DNA of 27,700 bases from the NCBI GenBank assembly GCA_049999765.1, contig JBNGIQ010004672.1, positions 1 through 27,700 on the forward strand, written 5' to 3'. This document shows positions 1 through 17,158 of the stretch, piece by piece. The position numbers and the translations under genes are program-made. Each line of letters begins with the position of its first letter. The stretch's first letter is position 1. Source of the stretch: Phaeoceros laevis. Lineage: Eukaryota; Anthocerotophyta; Anthocerotopsida; Notothyladales. The notes under the pieces were generated by a model. The model did no database searches, had not been told where the DNA came from, and worked only from the letters and a program-made list of their open reading frames with translations.

Positions 1-1050
1 CGCCCAGCTAGAGCCTAGCGGGATGTAACAACACCTCCGTTTTTATATATTAACTTAAAGTGCAAGTTAATACCAAAAAAAGTGTACCATGAGATATGAA
101 GTATAACAGCTGTTCATTGATTGCAACCTACTTTGCCGTGGCTGATTTGCTCCGAACTACTCATTGGCTCCGAATTGGGAAGCTACTGATCCATTGAGGA
201 ATAAGAGTGGATTTTAAGATTGAATTTTAAGAGGAATTTAAGAATTAAAATATAGAATATTAGAGATTTAGGATTTATGTATAGGGATATAGGGATATAG
301 GGATATAGGGATATANNNNNNNNNNNNNNNNNNNNNNNNNNNNNNNNNNNNNNNNNNNNNNNNNNNNNNNNNNNNNNNNNNNNNNNNNNNNNNNNNNNNN
401 NNNNNNNNNNNNNNNATATAGGGATATAGGGATATAGGGATATAGGGATATAGGGATATAGGATCTCGTCAAGTCCTTAATTGCCACTAGACCATATCGC
501 TTTACTTGGGTATACACGTAATATACATACACATATATGTTACATATATAATCAAATATATACACCAAAACATAAATTGAAGGGAACAAAGAATGTAAAT
601 GATCATAATCCACAAAAAAGAAATATGTAAATGATCTTATAGAAACCAGAAGGAATAAAGGTTTTTTTCCCTAGATCATGTATCCTAAACCCTAAATCCT
701 CTACATGGATTGAAGTTTTGCACAAGTAAGTTTGTTAAAGTCTGTTGAAGTGTAAATTTGGTGAAGTTGGAGATTACAAAGAAGAACAAGAACAAAAAAA
801 TTTACTACGTGCTTGATGGGTCCAAAAAGGCACACATTGGTGATATAGAAAAAGAGCATTGTAGAAATATATAACATGTAGGTGATATTGAAAAAGAGTA
901 TTATAGAATTATATATAGGATGATGTTGGAGATAACAAAGAAGAGGCATATAGCTCTCGTTCTCTAAATTTAGTGAATCTTTATTTGATGAAGTTGGAGA
1001 TAACAAACAAGTGGGATACAGCTCTCCCAAAATATACTTCTCTACATCCA
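1..1050. other. AT-rich intergenic DNA with degenerate direct repeats
   Basis: No coding frame here resembles a known protein. Apart from the octanucleotide array, there are two pairs of imperfect direct repeats. One pair is at 839-873 and 881-917 (GGTGATAT-(A/T)-GAAAAAGAG core). The other is at 925-960 and 993-1027 (GTTGGAGATAACAAA core), with a weaker third copy starting near 766. A telomere-like AAACCCTAAAT lies at 687-697. The composition fits decayed repeat or transposon-derived DNA, but no diagnostic transposon protein or terminal repeat was seen. Confidence 0.55.
279..462. repeat. Octanucleotide satellite interrupted by an assembly gap
   Basis: A tandem array of the 8-bp unit AGGGATAT runs up to and away from a block of exactly 100 Ns (316-415). 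About four to five units are visible on the left and about six on the right. The phase is kept within each side and copies are nearly perfect. A 100-N block is the usual placeholder for a gap of unknown size, so the true array is probably longer than shown. The unit is not the plant telomere repeat TTTAGGG. Confidence 0.9.
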
Positions 1051-1140
1051 TTCATTCATAGCCTAACATGGGGAGACGCTTTCCCCTATAAATGGCCGGT
1101 GGAAGGGGCCATCCTGGTTCCGAGTCATACTTTAGGAGTG

Positions 1141-1252
1141 GACCCGATAGGCGACTGCCGCCCATGGGATCTCGATAGCCGACTTCCGCCCATGTGATCT
1201 CGATAGGCGACTACCGCCCGCGGGATCCTGATAGGTGACTACCGCCCTTGGT
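1141..1252. repeat. 28-bp tandem repeat, four units
   Basis: Four consecutive diverged 28-bp units occupy 1141-1168, 1169-1196, 1197-1224 and 1225-1252. Each carries the core GATAG(G/C)(C/T)GACT followed by (G/T/A)CCGCCC. A TATA-like CCTATAAATGG sits just upstream at 1084-1094. The array may belong to a promoter or to the long terminal repeat of an element, but neither is proven. Confidence 0.8.
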
Positions 1253-2877
1253 CTAGTCGACTTTAACCATTTACCGTTTACCTTGGTGATCCCGATAGCC
1301 CACGGATCGGATGGGCAATGGGATCATGTTAATTAACTGTTAGGGCGCGAGAGGACAGGAAATCCTCCCCAAGCACGGTGCATCACTTGTGCCGGCTCGT
1401 GGTTGCCCTTTTCGCCAAATGCACTGTCTAACGCCTGATCAGTGGACACTTGAAGTTACGCATGGCTGCTCGTCACCATCACAGAGAAATGCGTCTTCGC
1501 CGTCTTGTAATCGGCCCGCAGGGGGCACAAAAGGGTAAGAGCTGAATTCCGGCAAAAGACCAACAGCTTGCTACAAGTGGTACCTCACACCGCATGAGGA
1601 GCTTACCTCCACTGCAGGCTCTCAATACAGCCTGGTATACCGCCAATGCAGACCTTGAGAAACGGCCATGGCAGCAGCCAGGGAAGAGCAGATACCTATG
1701 GTGAAATCCTGGGATGATGCGAGGGACTGGGATTGACAGGGCAAACTTCTCGCGGTGAGGGCTGCTTCTCAACTTCTCCTCGTGCTGGTTCTCGGACGGT
1801 AGGACCTCACACGAGCATGATGCGTTTGAGACGATGAAAGAAACGATGCCCTAAAGGATGGTAGGGTGAGCGGTCCTCCACACGTTGCGTCTAGCCTGGA
1901 TGAACGTGGAAAGTTAGGTGGTGGGTGATGAGACTGACGAGGTTCTAGATCACTTACTCTTGTCCCGAGAACGATTGAATTGCTTTGACCGTTTCGGCGA
2001 AATTGGCGATTAGCCTTTTTGGCGTACTGTAATTACTTGTTTTTACTAGCAAGGCCTATAACTGGCCGAACCGCGGAAAGGAGGAGCATCCATAAGCGAG
2101 CTGGCGTAATTACGGATGCGCGCATGGTAATTATAATTGGAGGGTGGGCTATGGCGTGGTGTGCTGGGTCATCACAGATTTCATGCTGCGGTGGCCGGAT
2201 TGAGCATTAGGGTTGGAACAGCTGTGGCATGGATGGGGCGTTTCCCCCTGGTGTGCTGTGCGAGCCATGCCTGATCGTGTGTACACCTTGAGACAATGAT
2301 TAGCAGGCGCCCTGCTACTTGCCAGCTCTGGTGCCGTGATTAGAGGGCCAGATCTGGTGTCTCAAGGCGAAGGTTTTGGCGAGGTTTTGTGCTTCACTCC
2401 TGCCGTCTCTGCTGCCACACGTGAGGCTGTAGCTGCTGAGGCAGGCTGTGAATGAATGGAATGGGTCTCCTGTAGCTGGGGTTGGGGTTGCTTATGTGTT
2501 GTCAGGTGTTCTTAACCCACTGATTTGGGCCCTTCATGACGCGGCCACTCATCTCGGCGGAGGTGTAACCTTGTGTGCATGTGGGTTGTATGCCTGTATT
2601 TGTCCTAGTTTAGCTCATGCTGGATATGGAACGGAGTGCAAGCGGCATGGTCGTTGGGTTTCAATCCTCCTCCTCTGCAGCTGTGGGCACCGGCCCCGGT
2701 GCCTTGCTTCCAGTGGGACCCGCATGATTGTGTGAGGGATTCTGAGAGCCCAATTTTGAAGGCAGGAAGACGTAGTTTTGGCTTCTACTTTGGTCACCCG
2801 AGCCGTCAGGAGCTGAGGGTGGCCAAACTACCTCTACCTTGAGGAGCTTTTGGGGTTTGCTGGAAGATGCTAGCACC
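1253..2877. other. Intergenic region and likely 5' leader of the demethylase gene
   Basis: This 1.6-kb stretch is more GC-rich than the first kilobase. It contains only short open frames that look random on both strands; none resembles a family I know. The right end probably holds the promoter and 5' untranslated region of the JmjC gene starting at 2878. No clear TATA box or tRNA was recognised. Confidence 0.5.
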
Positions 2878-7906
<5,029 letters not shown>

Positions 7907-8405
7907 GGTGCGCCTTTGCAAAGGCATTGTTGCCACTCATCCGACCAGCCCTTGACAACTAGAGTAGCTTGTACTGAATGGCAAGGTTACAATTTTGATA
8001 TCTACCGACATGGTTGATGGCCAGTCGAGTAATTCAAGAGATTAGCTGCGTCTCTCGCAGTAAATATTCATTCACTGCCAAATAACGGGCTTTGTACAGG
8101 AGTACAGGGGAGAGCGTAGGGAGGTGGCGGAAAAGCGGGCGAAAAGGGTCGGTATCAGGCAAGTTCCGAGAGGTACCTAAAGAAAGTCCCTAGAAAATGC
8201 TGACACCGTCTTTATGGTCACCGCATGGCCTTGCCAGTTGTGTTTCAACTTGGTAGCCTCTTATTAGTGGCTCAGGTGCTCCTGCACACGGCATTCCACT
8301 CTTCTGGATCTGCTTCGAAGACTTGCTGATTTTTCATCCAGACGGGGCTAGGACTTACCGTATCGAAGTCTCGATCTCGTTTCTTCGGCTCATCTTAGCA
8401 AGCCG
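7907..8405. other. Intergenic: 3' UTR of the demethylase and MsrA promoter
   Basis: No coding frame is supported between these two genes, which lie on the same strand. The left part should hold the demethylase 3' untranslated region and the right part the promoter and leader of MsrA. I saw no repeat, RNA gene or convincing TATA box. Confidence 0.5.
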
Positions 8406-9104
8406 ATGGCGCCCCCTCATGTCCACGAGGCAACATTCGCCGCTGGCTGCTTCTGGAGCGTGGAGCTGGCTTTCCAGCGGATTCCCGGGGTTATCAAGGT
8501 GAATTTGATGTCATGCTTTCAGAGGAAGCTGGCGAGTGGACTGCTTAGGTGCACCTACGTACTCACCTACGTACTGTGATAAATTGCCGCAGACGCAGGT
8601 GGGATACACACAGGGACACACCCAGAACCCCACCTACAGAGACGTGTGCAGCGGAGTGAGCGGGCATGTGGAAGCTGTCCACTTGACCTACAACCCGTCT
8701 CAGGTGTCGTTTGAGCAGCTGCTGGATGTCTTTTGGAAGAAACACGATCCCACTCAACACAACCGCCAGGTGCTGCCCGAACTCCATGTTCGCACTTGTC
8801 CCTCCTCAATGACAAGACTGTGTTTCCGTCTCATTGAGTAGTCGAATTGCAGGGAAACGATGTAGGGACGCAGTACAGGTCCGGCATCTACTACCACACC
8901 CCTGAGCAGGAAACACTAGCGCATTCCTCTCTCAAGCAGGAGGAGAAGCGGTTGGGGAAGAAAATTTATACCGAGGTTCTTCCTGCCAAGGTGTTCTACC
9001 CGGCGGAGGACTACCACCAACAATACCTTGAGAAGGGTGGGAGGAATGGAAGCAAGCAATCTGCAGCCAAGGGATGCAACGACCCCATTCGATGCTACGG
9101 ATGA
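8406..9104 (+). CDS. MSRA: Peptide-methionine (S)-S-oxide reductase A
   Basis: The enzyme reduces the S epimer of methionine sulfoxide in proteins and free methionine, using thioredoxin-type electron donors, to repair oxidative damage. Exons 8406-8498, 8593-8769 and 8853-9104 join in phase 0 to give 173 aa. The catalytic motif AAGCFW has its Cys at residue 15. It is followed by [40 protein letters not shown] and the plant-type C-terminal end [11 protein letters not shown] with the resolving cysteines. The protein starts only 14 residues before the active Cys and has no obvious transit or signal peptide, so a cytosolic form is most likely. Plant cytosolic MsrA proteins are usually nearer 200 aa, so an unseen upstream start is possible. 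The acceptor at 8592 is chosen because it restores the family KT(E/Q)VGY motif; the later AG at 8598-8599 would drop two residues. Confidence 0.94.
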
Positions 9105-9617
9105 GCGCAGAGTGTAGGTGGGCTGAAGGAGAAGGAGAAGTAGAAAACCCTTTCAATGGATTGTCTCGTGAACATATCAGACGCTGGTGTCCTGTTCACG
9201 GGACAGAGTGAAGGGATGTGTATAGCAGCGTCTGTTTCCGTTTGACGAATGAGGTTAGGCTCAGGAGCAGTTAAGAGTAGCGCCACGCAACAGTGAACTG
9301 AACAACTGACATAGCGCACGAGTAGCCGTTGAAGCAGGCCTGCATCTCTTCAGCCTGACCTACTGTTGGCTTGTAATAAAAAGATCAGCGCCAGATCTGC
9401 ACTGTTGAGTTTCCTGTCTTCCCCTCACAATTGAAGGCACGCATGTGCGATACTTTCCACAAATTGCATGCTCTGTGTGTAGCAAGAAAAGAGCGGAGTA
9501 ATGGCACACCTGACGAAACGCTCTGCGCCTCGAAATGGACTGAGGCCAATTTCTCAAGAACAGAGATCCCACTCTTGACACCGACGCTACGAAATTTCTT
9601 TCACCAATTCGCCCGCC
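9105..9617. other. Intergenic between MsrA and the CCDC61 gene
   Basis: Five hundred bases hold the MsrA 3' untranslated region and the promoter and leader of the CCDC61 gene. Only short unconvincing open frames are present. No repeats or RNA genes were recognised. Confidence 0.5.
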
Positions 9618-11963
9618 ATGGTAGGGGCCAGAGATATGGACAAGGGAGGCAATTTCGAGTTAGAAATGGAGCTCGAGTTCCATAACGAACCGCATTTCTT
9701 CACGATGACCGTCACTCCGGCAGATAACCTCACCGTGCAGGTGGAGCATAAGCACGAAGGATTGCGGTGGACAGGCGAATTTACTGCACGTTACATCGAA
9801 GGCATCACGCAGAAAACAGGCAGCTTCAAGAAGTTTCCGGTGTTTGTAAGCATGTTGCGCTCTGCCGTGTTGCAAGAATCAGACTCGGTGTTTGTAGAGC
9901 TCCTGTCATACCAGGACCTGGAAATACTCAAACACAGGAGGTCTCCGGAGCATTGTCACACCCCTCTGGTTGCCAACAACAAGCGCTATCTTATCCTGAC
10001 TTATGATGGAGAGTTTGACAGAGTGCACTATCCTCTGCCGCTCATGTTTGAGGAACATCCGGATGTGGACTCCTTGACCAGGACGATTAAGAGACAGAGG
10101 GCAGAGATTGCGCACCTTAAAGTCCAGGTGCGGACGAGAGTAAAGTTCCCAACCTCTCACAAGCAAGTGGATCCCGATGGAGTTGACGGGTTGCAACCTA
10201 ATCTTCGATCGCAAAGCAAGTGTGCAGATGCCTCCAGCACCGAGGACAGGCAGAAGCTTTTGAGAGAGCTGGCCACTTACAAGAAGAAGTGCCAGTTGTT
10301 GATATCAGAATTGCAGGACAAGAAGAACCACGCTAAAGAAATGCAGGCTATGAGGAAGAGATTGGTGGCAATGCAGGAGGATTTGAAGGCAGAACGGTTG
10401 AATCAGAAGCACGCTGTTTTGCAGATAACCAAAGAGAAAATGAGTCTGCAAGATGAACTAAAGATTGCTAGGATAACAGAGAGGAGGCTGCATGGTCAGA
10501 TTCGAGACAAGGAACATGCCCTTGACATTTTGAAAAGGCAGCTGAGAGCAGACCCAGACTCTCCTGTTTCTCCGAGGAAACCTGACTGGGTCTCCTCCTA
10601 CAGTCGGTCTCCTCCTCTCACCAGAAGCACATCTCCACAGCAAGCGGACTGGCCCTCTTCTGTGAACAGCAGAAAACCTTCTCCCTATGCCTCAAGGTTG
10701 GACACGCCCCGCCTCTTTCTCAACAGCAGGGGACATTCTGAAAGATCCAGGTCTGCATTCTCTTCCAGGACCGCGTCACCTAGGAGTGCTGGGGCATCCA
10801 ATGGCATACAGGAGAGATCAAAATCTATTCACTCCTCCAGGTCCTTACCACCCCAAAGTAGGACTGTCATACCACGGAATACAGACCCTAGGACCAACTC
10901 TCCCAGAAATCTGTCAAACAGAATGAACTCTCCAAGGACTGCACCAGGTTCTGCCAGAGCCAATTCCCCGAGGAATGCTTCCAGTAGAGCGAATTCACCG
11001 AGGGACAATTACTTCCGATACATATCACCTCCCACCTATGTCGAGAGATACCTTCCTCACAGTTCCAGGAGCAGCCGACCGACATCTGCATTTTCAACCC
11101 GAGAAAACTCACCCCGAGGTGTTTCTGATACTTCCGGCTTCCGCCACTGCTCTCAACCCATTGCAAGGGGCAAGTCCCCTATATCCAGAGTTCCCTCGCC
11201 TTATGAAGCCTACCTCGCAGCCAATGGCTTGGGCTCCTCCTCCAGTACAAGGCCAGGATCTAGGGACTCTGCATTCCTTACACCGAATGCTCATGCCTCA
11301 GGTATACTAAGGCCTTCTTCCAGGGATTCTTTCTCACCAAGAGCGAGGACTCCCGCAGACCAAGCTCGGACTCAACCTCTGGGTTCAGAATTGCACTCTG
11401 CTAAAGCCTCACCAAGAATGCCTCCCCGGGGAAGTGGTAGGGACGGCTCAGAATCACGACACGGATATCGACCAAAGATTGGAGAATCAGCAAATTTATC
11501 GGCAACAGACTCATTGGCTCCGAAGAGATTGGCCGATAATTTGAATGCAGGAGCTAAGATGGGGCTCCAAGCTGATGAGCGCTTACCGCCTGGAACAGCA
11601 ATCAAACCATCAGTGGTCAGCCGCATAGCTGACCTGGAAGAAACTTACCCACCTTCATGCCAGAGTGGCGCATCTCCGCTCAAAGTCTTGCAAGAAGTTG
11701 AAGAAAGACTCGCAAGCTTCGCTAAAAGGGACAGGGAAAGCAGCCAGCTGGCTCATTTTTCCACTGAAAAATCCGTTGAAGTGCCTATTCCAGAGGAAGA
11801 GACTGACATGGGGATGCAGATCCTGGAGCAGAAACAACCAAGCAACCACGTGACTCGAGGTGCTGCAGTGCTGGATGTGGACTCGAGGCTCCACGCACTT
11901 CAAAATTTCCTTCAAGCTGCGAAAGCCAGTATGAAGGAGGAGGCATACGACTTCATTATCTGA
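9618..11963 (+). CDS. CCDC61/VFL3-family basal body protein, intronless
   Basis: A single 781-codon exon. Residues 1 to about 150 match the CCDC61 head domain, a member of the SAS-6/XRCC4-type fold: WTGEFTARYIEGITQKTG, then FVELLSYQDLEILKHRR and NKRYLILTYDGEFDRVHYPLPL. A coiled coil follows (about 150-175 and 215-312, rich in K, E, L and Q). Residues about 313-600 are a Ser/Pro/Arg-rich, probably disordered region with repeated NSPR motifs. A second helical stretch lies near the C-terminus. Known members organise basal-body rootlets and microtubules; Chlamydomonas vfl3 mutants have misplaced or variable numbers of flagella. In a land plant it would act in the locomotory apparatus of motile sperm. 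At 781 aa it is longer than the roughly 500-aa human protein, mainly from the Ser/Pro/Arg region. The ATG at 9618 has a good context (CGCCATGG); the next in-frame Met is residue 7. Lack of introns is unlike every complete neighbour. Confidence 0.9.
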   Translation: MVGARDMDKGGNFELEMELEFHNEPHFFTMTVTPADNLTVQVEHKHEGLRWTGEFTARYIEGITQKTGSFKKFPVFVSMLRSAVLQESDSVFVELLSYQDLEILKHRRSPEHCHTPLVANNKRYLILTYDGEFDRVHYPLPLMFEEHPDVDSLTRTIKRQRAEIAHLKVQVRTRVKFPTSHKQVDPDGVDGLQPNLRSQSKCADASSTEDRQKLLRELATYKKKCQLLISELQDKKNHAKEMQAMRKRLVAMQEDLKAERLNQKHAVLQITKEKMSLQDELKIARITERRLHGQIRDKEHALDILKRQLRADPDSPVSPRKPDWVSSYSRSPPLTRSTSPQQADWPSSVNSRKPSPYASRLDTPRLFLNSRGHSERSRSAFSSRTASPRSAGASNGIQERSKSIHSSRSLPPQSRTVIPRNTDPRTNSPRNLSNRMNSPRTAPGSARANSPRNASSRANSPRDNYFRYISPPTYVERYLPHSSRSSRPTSAFSTRENSPRGVSDTSGFRHCSQPIARGKSPISRVPSPYEAYLAANGLGSSSSTRPGSRDSAFLTPNAHASGILRPSSRDSFSPRARTPADQARTQPLGSELHSAKASPRMPPRGSGRDGSESRHGYRPKIGESANLSATDSLAPKRLADNLNAGAKMGLQADERLPPGTAIKPSVVSRIADLEETYPPSCQSGASPLKVLQEVEERLASFAKRDRESSQLAHFSTEKSVEVPIPEEETDMGMQILEQKQPSNHVTRGAAVLDVDSRLHALQNFLQAAKASMKEEAYDFII

Positions 11964-12684
11964 CCCCTTGGAGGACAGCTTCACAATCTGTCGTTTCAAC
12001 TTATGTGGATGTCTCGCATGGGGACCTTTCCTGGAACCCGAAGTGCAGCTCAACGCACATGCAGGTACACCTTAGGCCCTTAAACTTTCTTGTCATCGAC
12101 ATCCACTTCCAACGCATACGGAGTTCACAATACTTGTCTGATGAAATCTAAACTTCGGCAAGCTGTGATACTTTCAGATTGATCAATCAGGAGGCAAGTT
12201 CAAACATACGTGGATGATGTGCTGAGGGTTGTGCTATTCAGGAGTTATGGTCATCCCTGCTCCATCTCGTCCTTCCCACATACGTGGGCAAATTTGGTGA
12301 TTCCCGTAGCTGCTTAATTTCCTGGATTCGCTCGTTTGGTCTTTACAGTAAGCACATTGAATTCTTCTTATTATTTGAATGCGTATTTTCCCTGGTGTAC
12401 AGGTTGCAGTTGCACCCACTCTCAGCAGCCCCAAGGACTTCAAAATTGTGAGATCCAAACCTCAACCGTCAGCATTCAAAAGGCTCACAACCATGGTTGA
12501 GACTGCGTTTTATGTTGAATTACTCAAATCCCCCAGGTAGCCCTTGACAGCAAATTGTGAAGTTTTATGACTAAGAATCACCAATTGGAAGGAAAACCGG
12601 TGGCAAATAGCTCAATAACATTGGCCCATAAACACTTCGAAGCCTCGGGGTGCCATCAACTCTGCAACACCTTCACCCGGGACA
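11964..12684. other. Convergent 3' UTR region of CCDC61 and the epimerase gene
   Basis: The two flanking genes converge here, so the stretch should contain both 3' untranslated regions and their polyadenylation signals. I saw no supportable coding frame, RNA gene or repeat. Confidence 0.5.
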
Positions 12685-14935
12685 TCACAAGAAAGCTTTC
12701 CCAGAAAACACTGCGGTTCCCGGCCCTGTCATGTATACATGATTGTCCTTCTCATTCCATTCAATTTCCAAAGGGCCGCCAGGCAAATTAACTGTGCATG
12801 CCTGTTCACATAGGAGGAGCAACATTAAACCACAACAATGTAATCGGGTAAACCACTTCCAGTACGTTCTCTGGCATATGTAAATAATGTGCTCAGGTCA
12901 CAGTGCTTTCAAGGGCACACTTACCCTTTCAATACGACCCTCGAGAACTCCAGCAACCACAAGGGCACAGGCACCCGTGCCGCATGCAAGTGTAGGCCCT
13001 GAATAGAATTTCAATAGGAAAGCTTTAAGATCAAAAGTCTGTGTTCACCTACTACCTATTGGAGGAGAAGGCTGGAGCAGCCACAGTAGTAGCGTTGAAT
13101 GAGATGCTTGAATGCTCTGACCTGCTCCCCGCTCCCAAACCCGCATCCGAACATGTGACCGAGACAAAACTTCTACAAAGTCTGCCAGGAAAAGAATGAA
13201 AAATCAGCACTCAAGTTAACAACAAAAGACACGAAACAGAGCGATCAAAATGGGCCTCACGAGTATTGATTCTTGCTGGAAAAACCTCATGATTTTCAAA
13301 AAGAGGTCCCAGATGTGATAAGGGCAATTCTTCAACAGTAAAATTCTGCAGGACAAGGAAAACCAGTGGATCTTAGACAGGTAAGCTATAAGGCAAGCAT
13401 GCAGACTATTGCAGGTCCAGCTGAAGCCAAAGAAGACGTACCTGACTACCCTGCTCCCCATATGTCACACAGTGAGGGTTCCCCATGCTAACGCAGGTCA
13501 CACTCCAAGTTTTGCCATCAACCACTAACGGTGCTTGCACAACTGCACCATCTTTTGTGGGTGACAACTTGGTTGGAATGTGAGCTGGGTTTAAGATAGG
13601 CGGTCCCATATCAACAACCACCTGTCAAACCATTCATGAAAAGGTGAGCCAGTTTTGAGGCTTTTTTCGTGTCTGCTCTCTGCTAATTGGTGGCACAGAG
13701 ACCAAACAACTAAAGCAATGGCTGTACTTTTATCCTCCTTGCCTAGTGACAGGCACTCCCAACGACCTACGCAAAGCAAAGACCTTCAACTAATTTAAGG
13801 TTAGCAGCTTCAAGACCTGGCCATCTTCTCGCAATTTCGGGATCATTGCACCAGCTAGGGTGTGTACGTTGTAGCTGCAAGCATTGAAAGAAGTGAAATA
13901 TGGCATTCATTTCTGCGAATACTCGAAACAGATGAGATTCACTCTAGTGAAACCAGAAAGGCTGAAGGTCAACCTTCTGGGTTCAGTCGTATTTTCCAGC
14001 TCAGCGATAAATCGGGCCAAGCACCTTATCCCATTGCCGCACATCTGCATACATATCCAGCTGTGACACCAAGCATAAATGAATGGACTCTGAATCAATT
14101 GACTGAACTGGGAAGTAAGGACATCGATGTCTGAAATAGGAATTGGGTGAACAACCTCAGGTTCGCTACCATCTGAGTTGAAGATGCGCATGGAGTAGTC
14201 GCTGCCATTGACACCAGGCATGAGAAAGATGACACCATCGCCTCCGACTCCAAAATTCCGGTCACAAAGTCGGGTAGCTTCTTCCTCTGATATCTTCGGC
14301 TCCATGCTATCTCGATTATCGACCTAAGATCGACAGAGCTCTCAAACTCTGCGATCAAACCCACCAGCACAGTGGGCAATGGAGAGTCTACACATTAGAA
14401 TAGGCTTACCAGCAAGAAGTCGTTGCCTAGGCCCTGATACTTCACGAAGGAAAGAACTTTCTGAACAGAAAATGGTCCAGCGTGAGTCGACTTGTTAACA
14501 GCTTTCTCGACAATGCTGGAAAATGTGGGGTTGAAGGTAGCAGCGTTTGGCTGCTGCTGAACACTGTCGATCTGATAGCATTTGAGAACTTGCGACATAC
14601 AATGCACCTGAAGCTAAGCGACCAAATTATGTAGAAAGAACAAAAACCGCCTTTCCACTGTGTCTAACCTGGGCAGCCTTTGCAGACGAAACTTGCCCGG
14701 TACCTTCCCTTTCCACTACTCCCAACTGATTCATAGTCACTCTCTTTGGCAACATCACATGCCCAGCAGCTGCGTAATTGGAAGCCCGCAGCGACAGACT
14801 ACTCCCAGAACATTGTGCTACGAAGGCCAAACCTTTCCAGACCGCCTGGCTTGACTCGCCAACGCCTGAGCTCCTAGAGGAATACGAGCTATCGACATGG
14901 GCGCAAAGCTGCCTCGCAGCAGCAGCAACAGCCAT
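12685..14935 (-). CDS. DAPF: Diaminopimelate epimerase, plastid-targeted
   Basis: Converts LL- to meso-diaminopimelate, the penultimate step of plant lysine synthesis in the chloroplast. Exons in transcript order: 14935-14669, 14607-14410, 14323-14156, 14044-13974, 13874-13817, 13621-13442, 13345-13261, 13181-13122, 12998-12925, 12801-12685, giving about 425 aa. Both catalytic cysteines are present, in MCGNGIRC (about Cys213) and ACGTGAC (about Cys368). Other conserved blocks are [70 protein letters not shown] and [10 protein letters not shown]. The first ~90 residues ([10 protein letters not shown]..., Ser- and Ala-rich) look like a chloroplast transit peptide. An in-frame upstream ATG at 14977 would add 14 residues. 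Some donors are weak (GTTGAC, GTTGTT, GTCTTG) but each preserves frame and family sequence. The usual NTEFVEV reads NTHFVEV here because the split codon becomes CAC. The gene is divergent from RPT6. Confidence 0.93.
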
Positions 14936-15092
14936 TACGAGCTGATGAGTCTGAAAGCGAAATAATCGGCTTCCCATGCAAATAAGGAACGCAGTGTACC
15001 TAAACCCTAAATTACATAGCACTCCGTGCCACTCCATCTCGCAGCTCAATCTCGTCAACGGAGCTAGTTGCTTGCGCAATTGAAAAGCACCG
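14936..15092. promoter_or_regulatory. Compact divergent promoter with telo-box
   Basis: Only about 157 bp separate the epimerase start codon from the RPT6 start codon on the other strand, or 115 bp if the epimerase starts at 14977. Both promoters must lie here or reach into the transcribed regions. AAACCCTAAAT at 15002-15012 matches the plant telo-box, known from promoters of many ribosomal, replication and other growth-related plant genes. No TATA box is evident in either direction. Shared control is an inference. Confidence 0.6.

Positions 15093-17158
<2,066 letters not shown>

Noticed and set aside
1479-1772. A 97-codon minus-strand frame in the left flank
   Set aside because: No recognisable similarity, basic and Cys/Arg-rich as expected for random GC-rich DNA.
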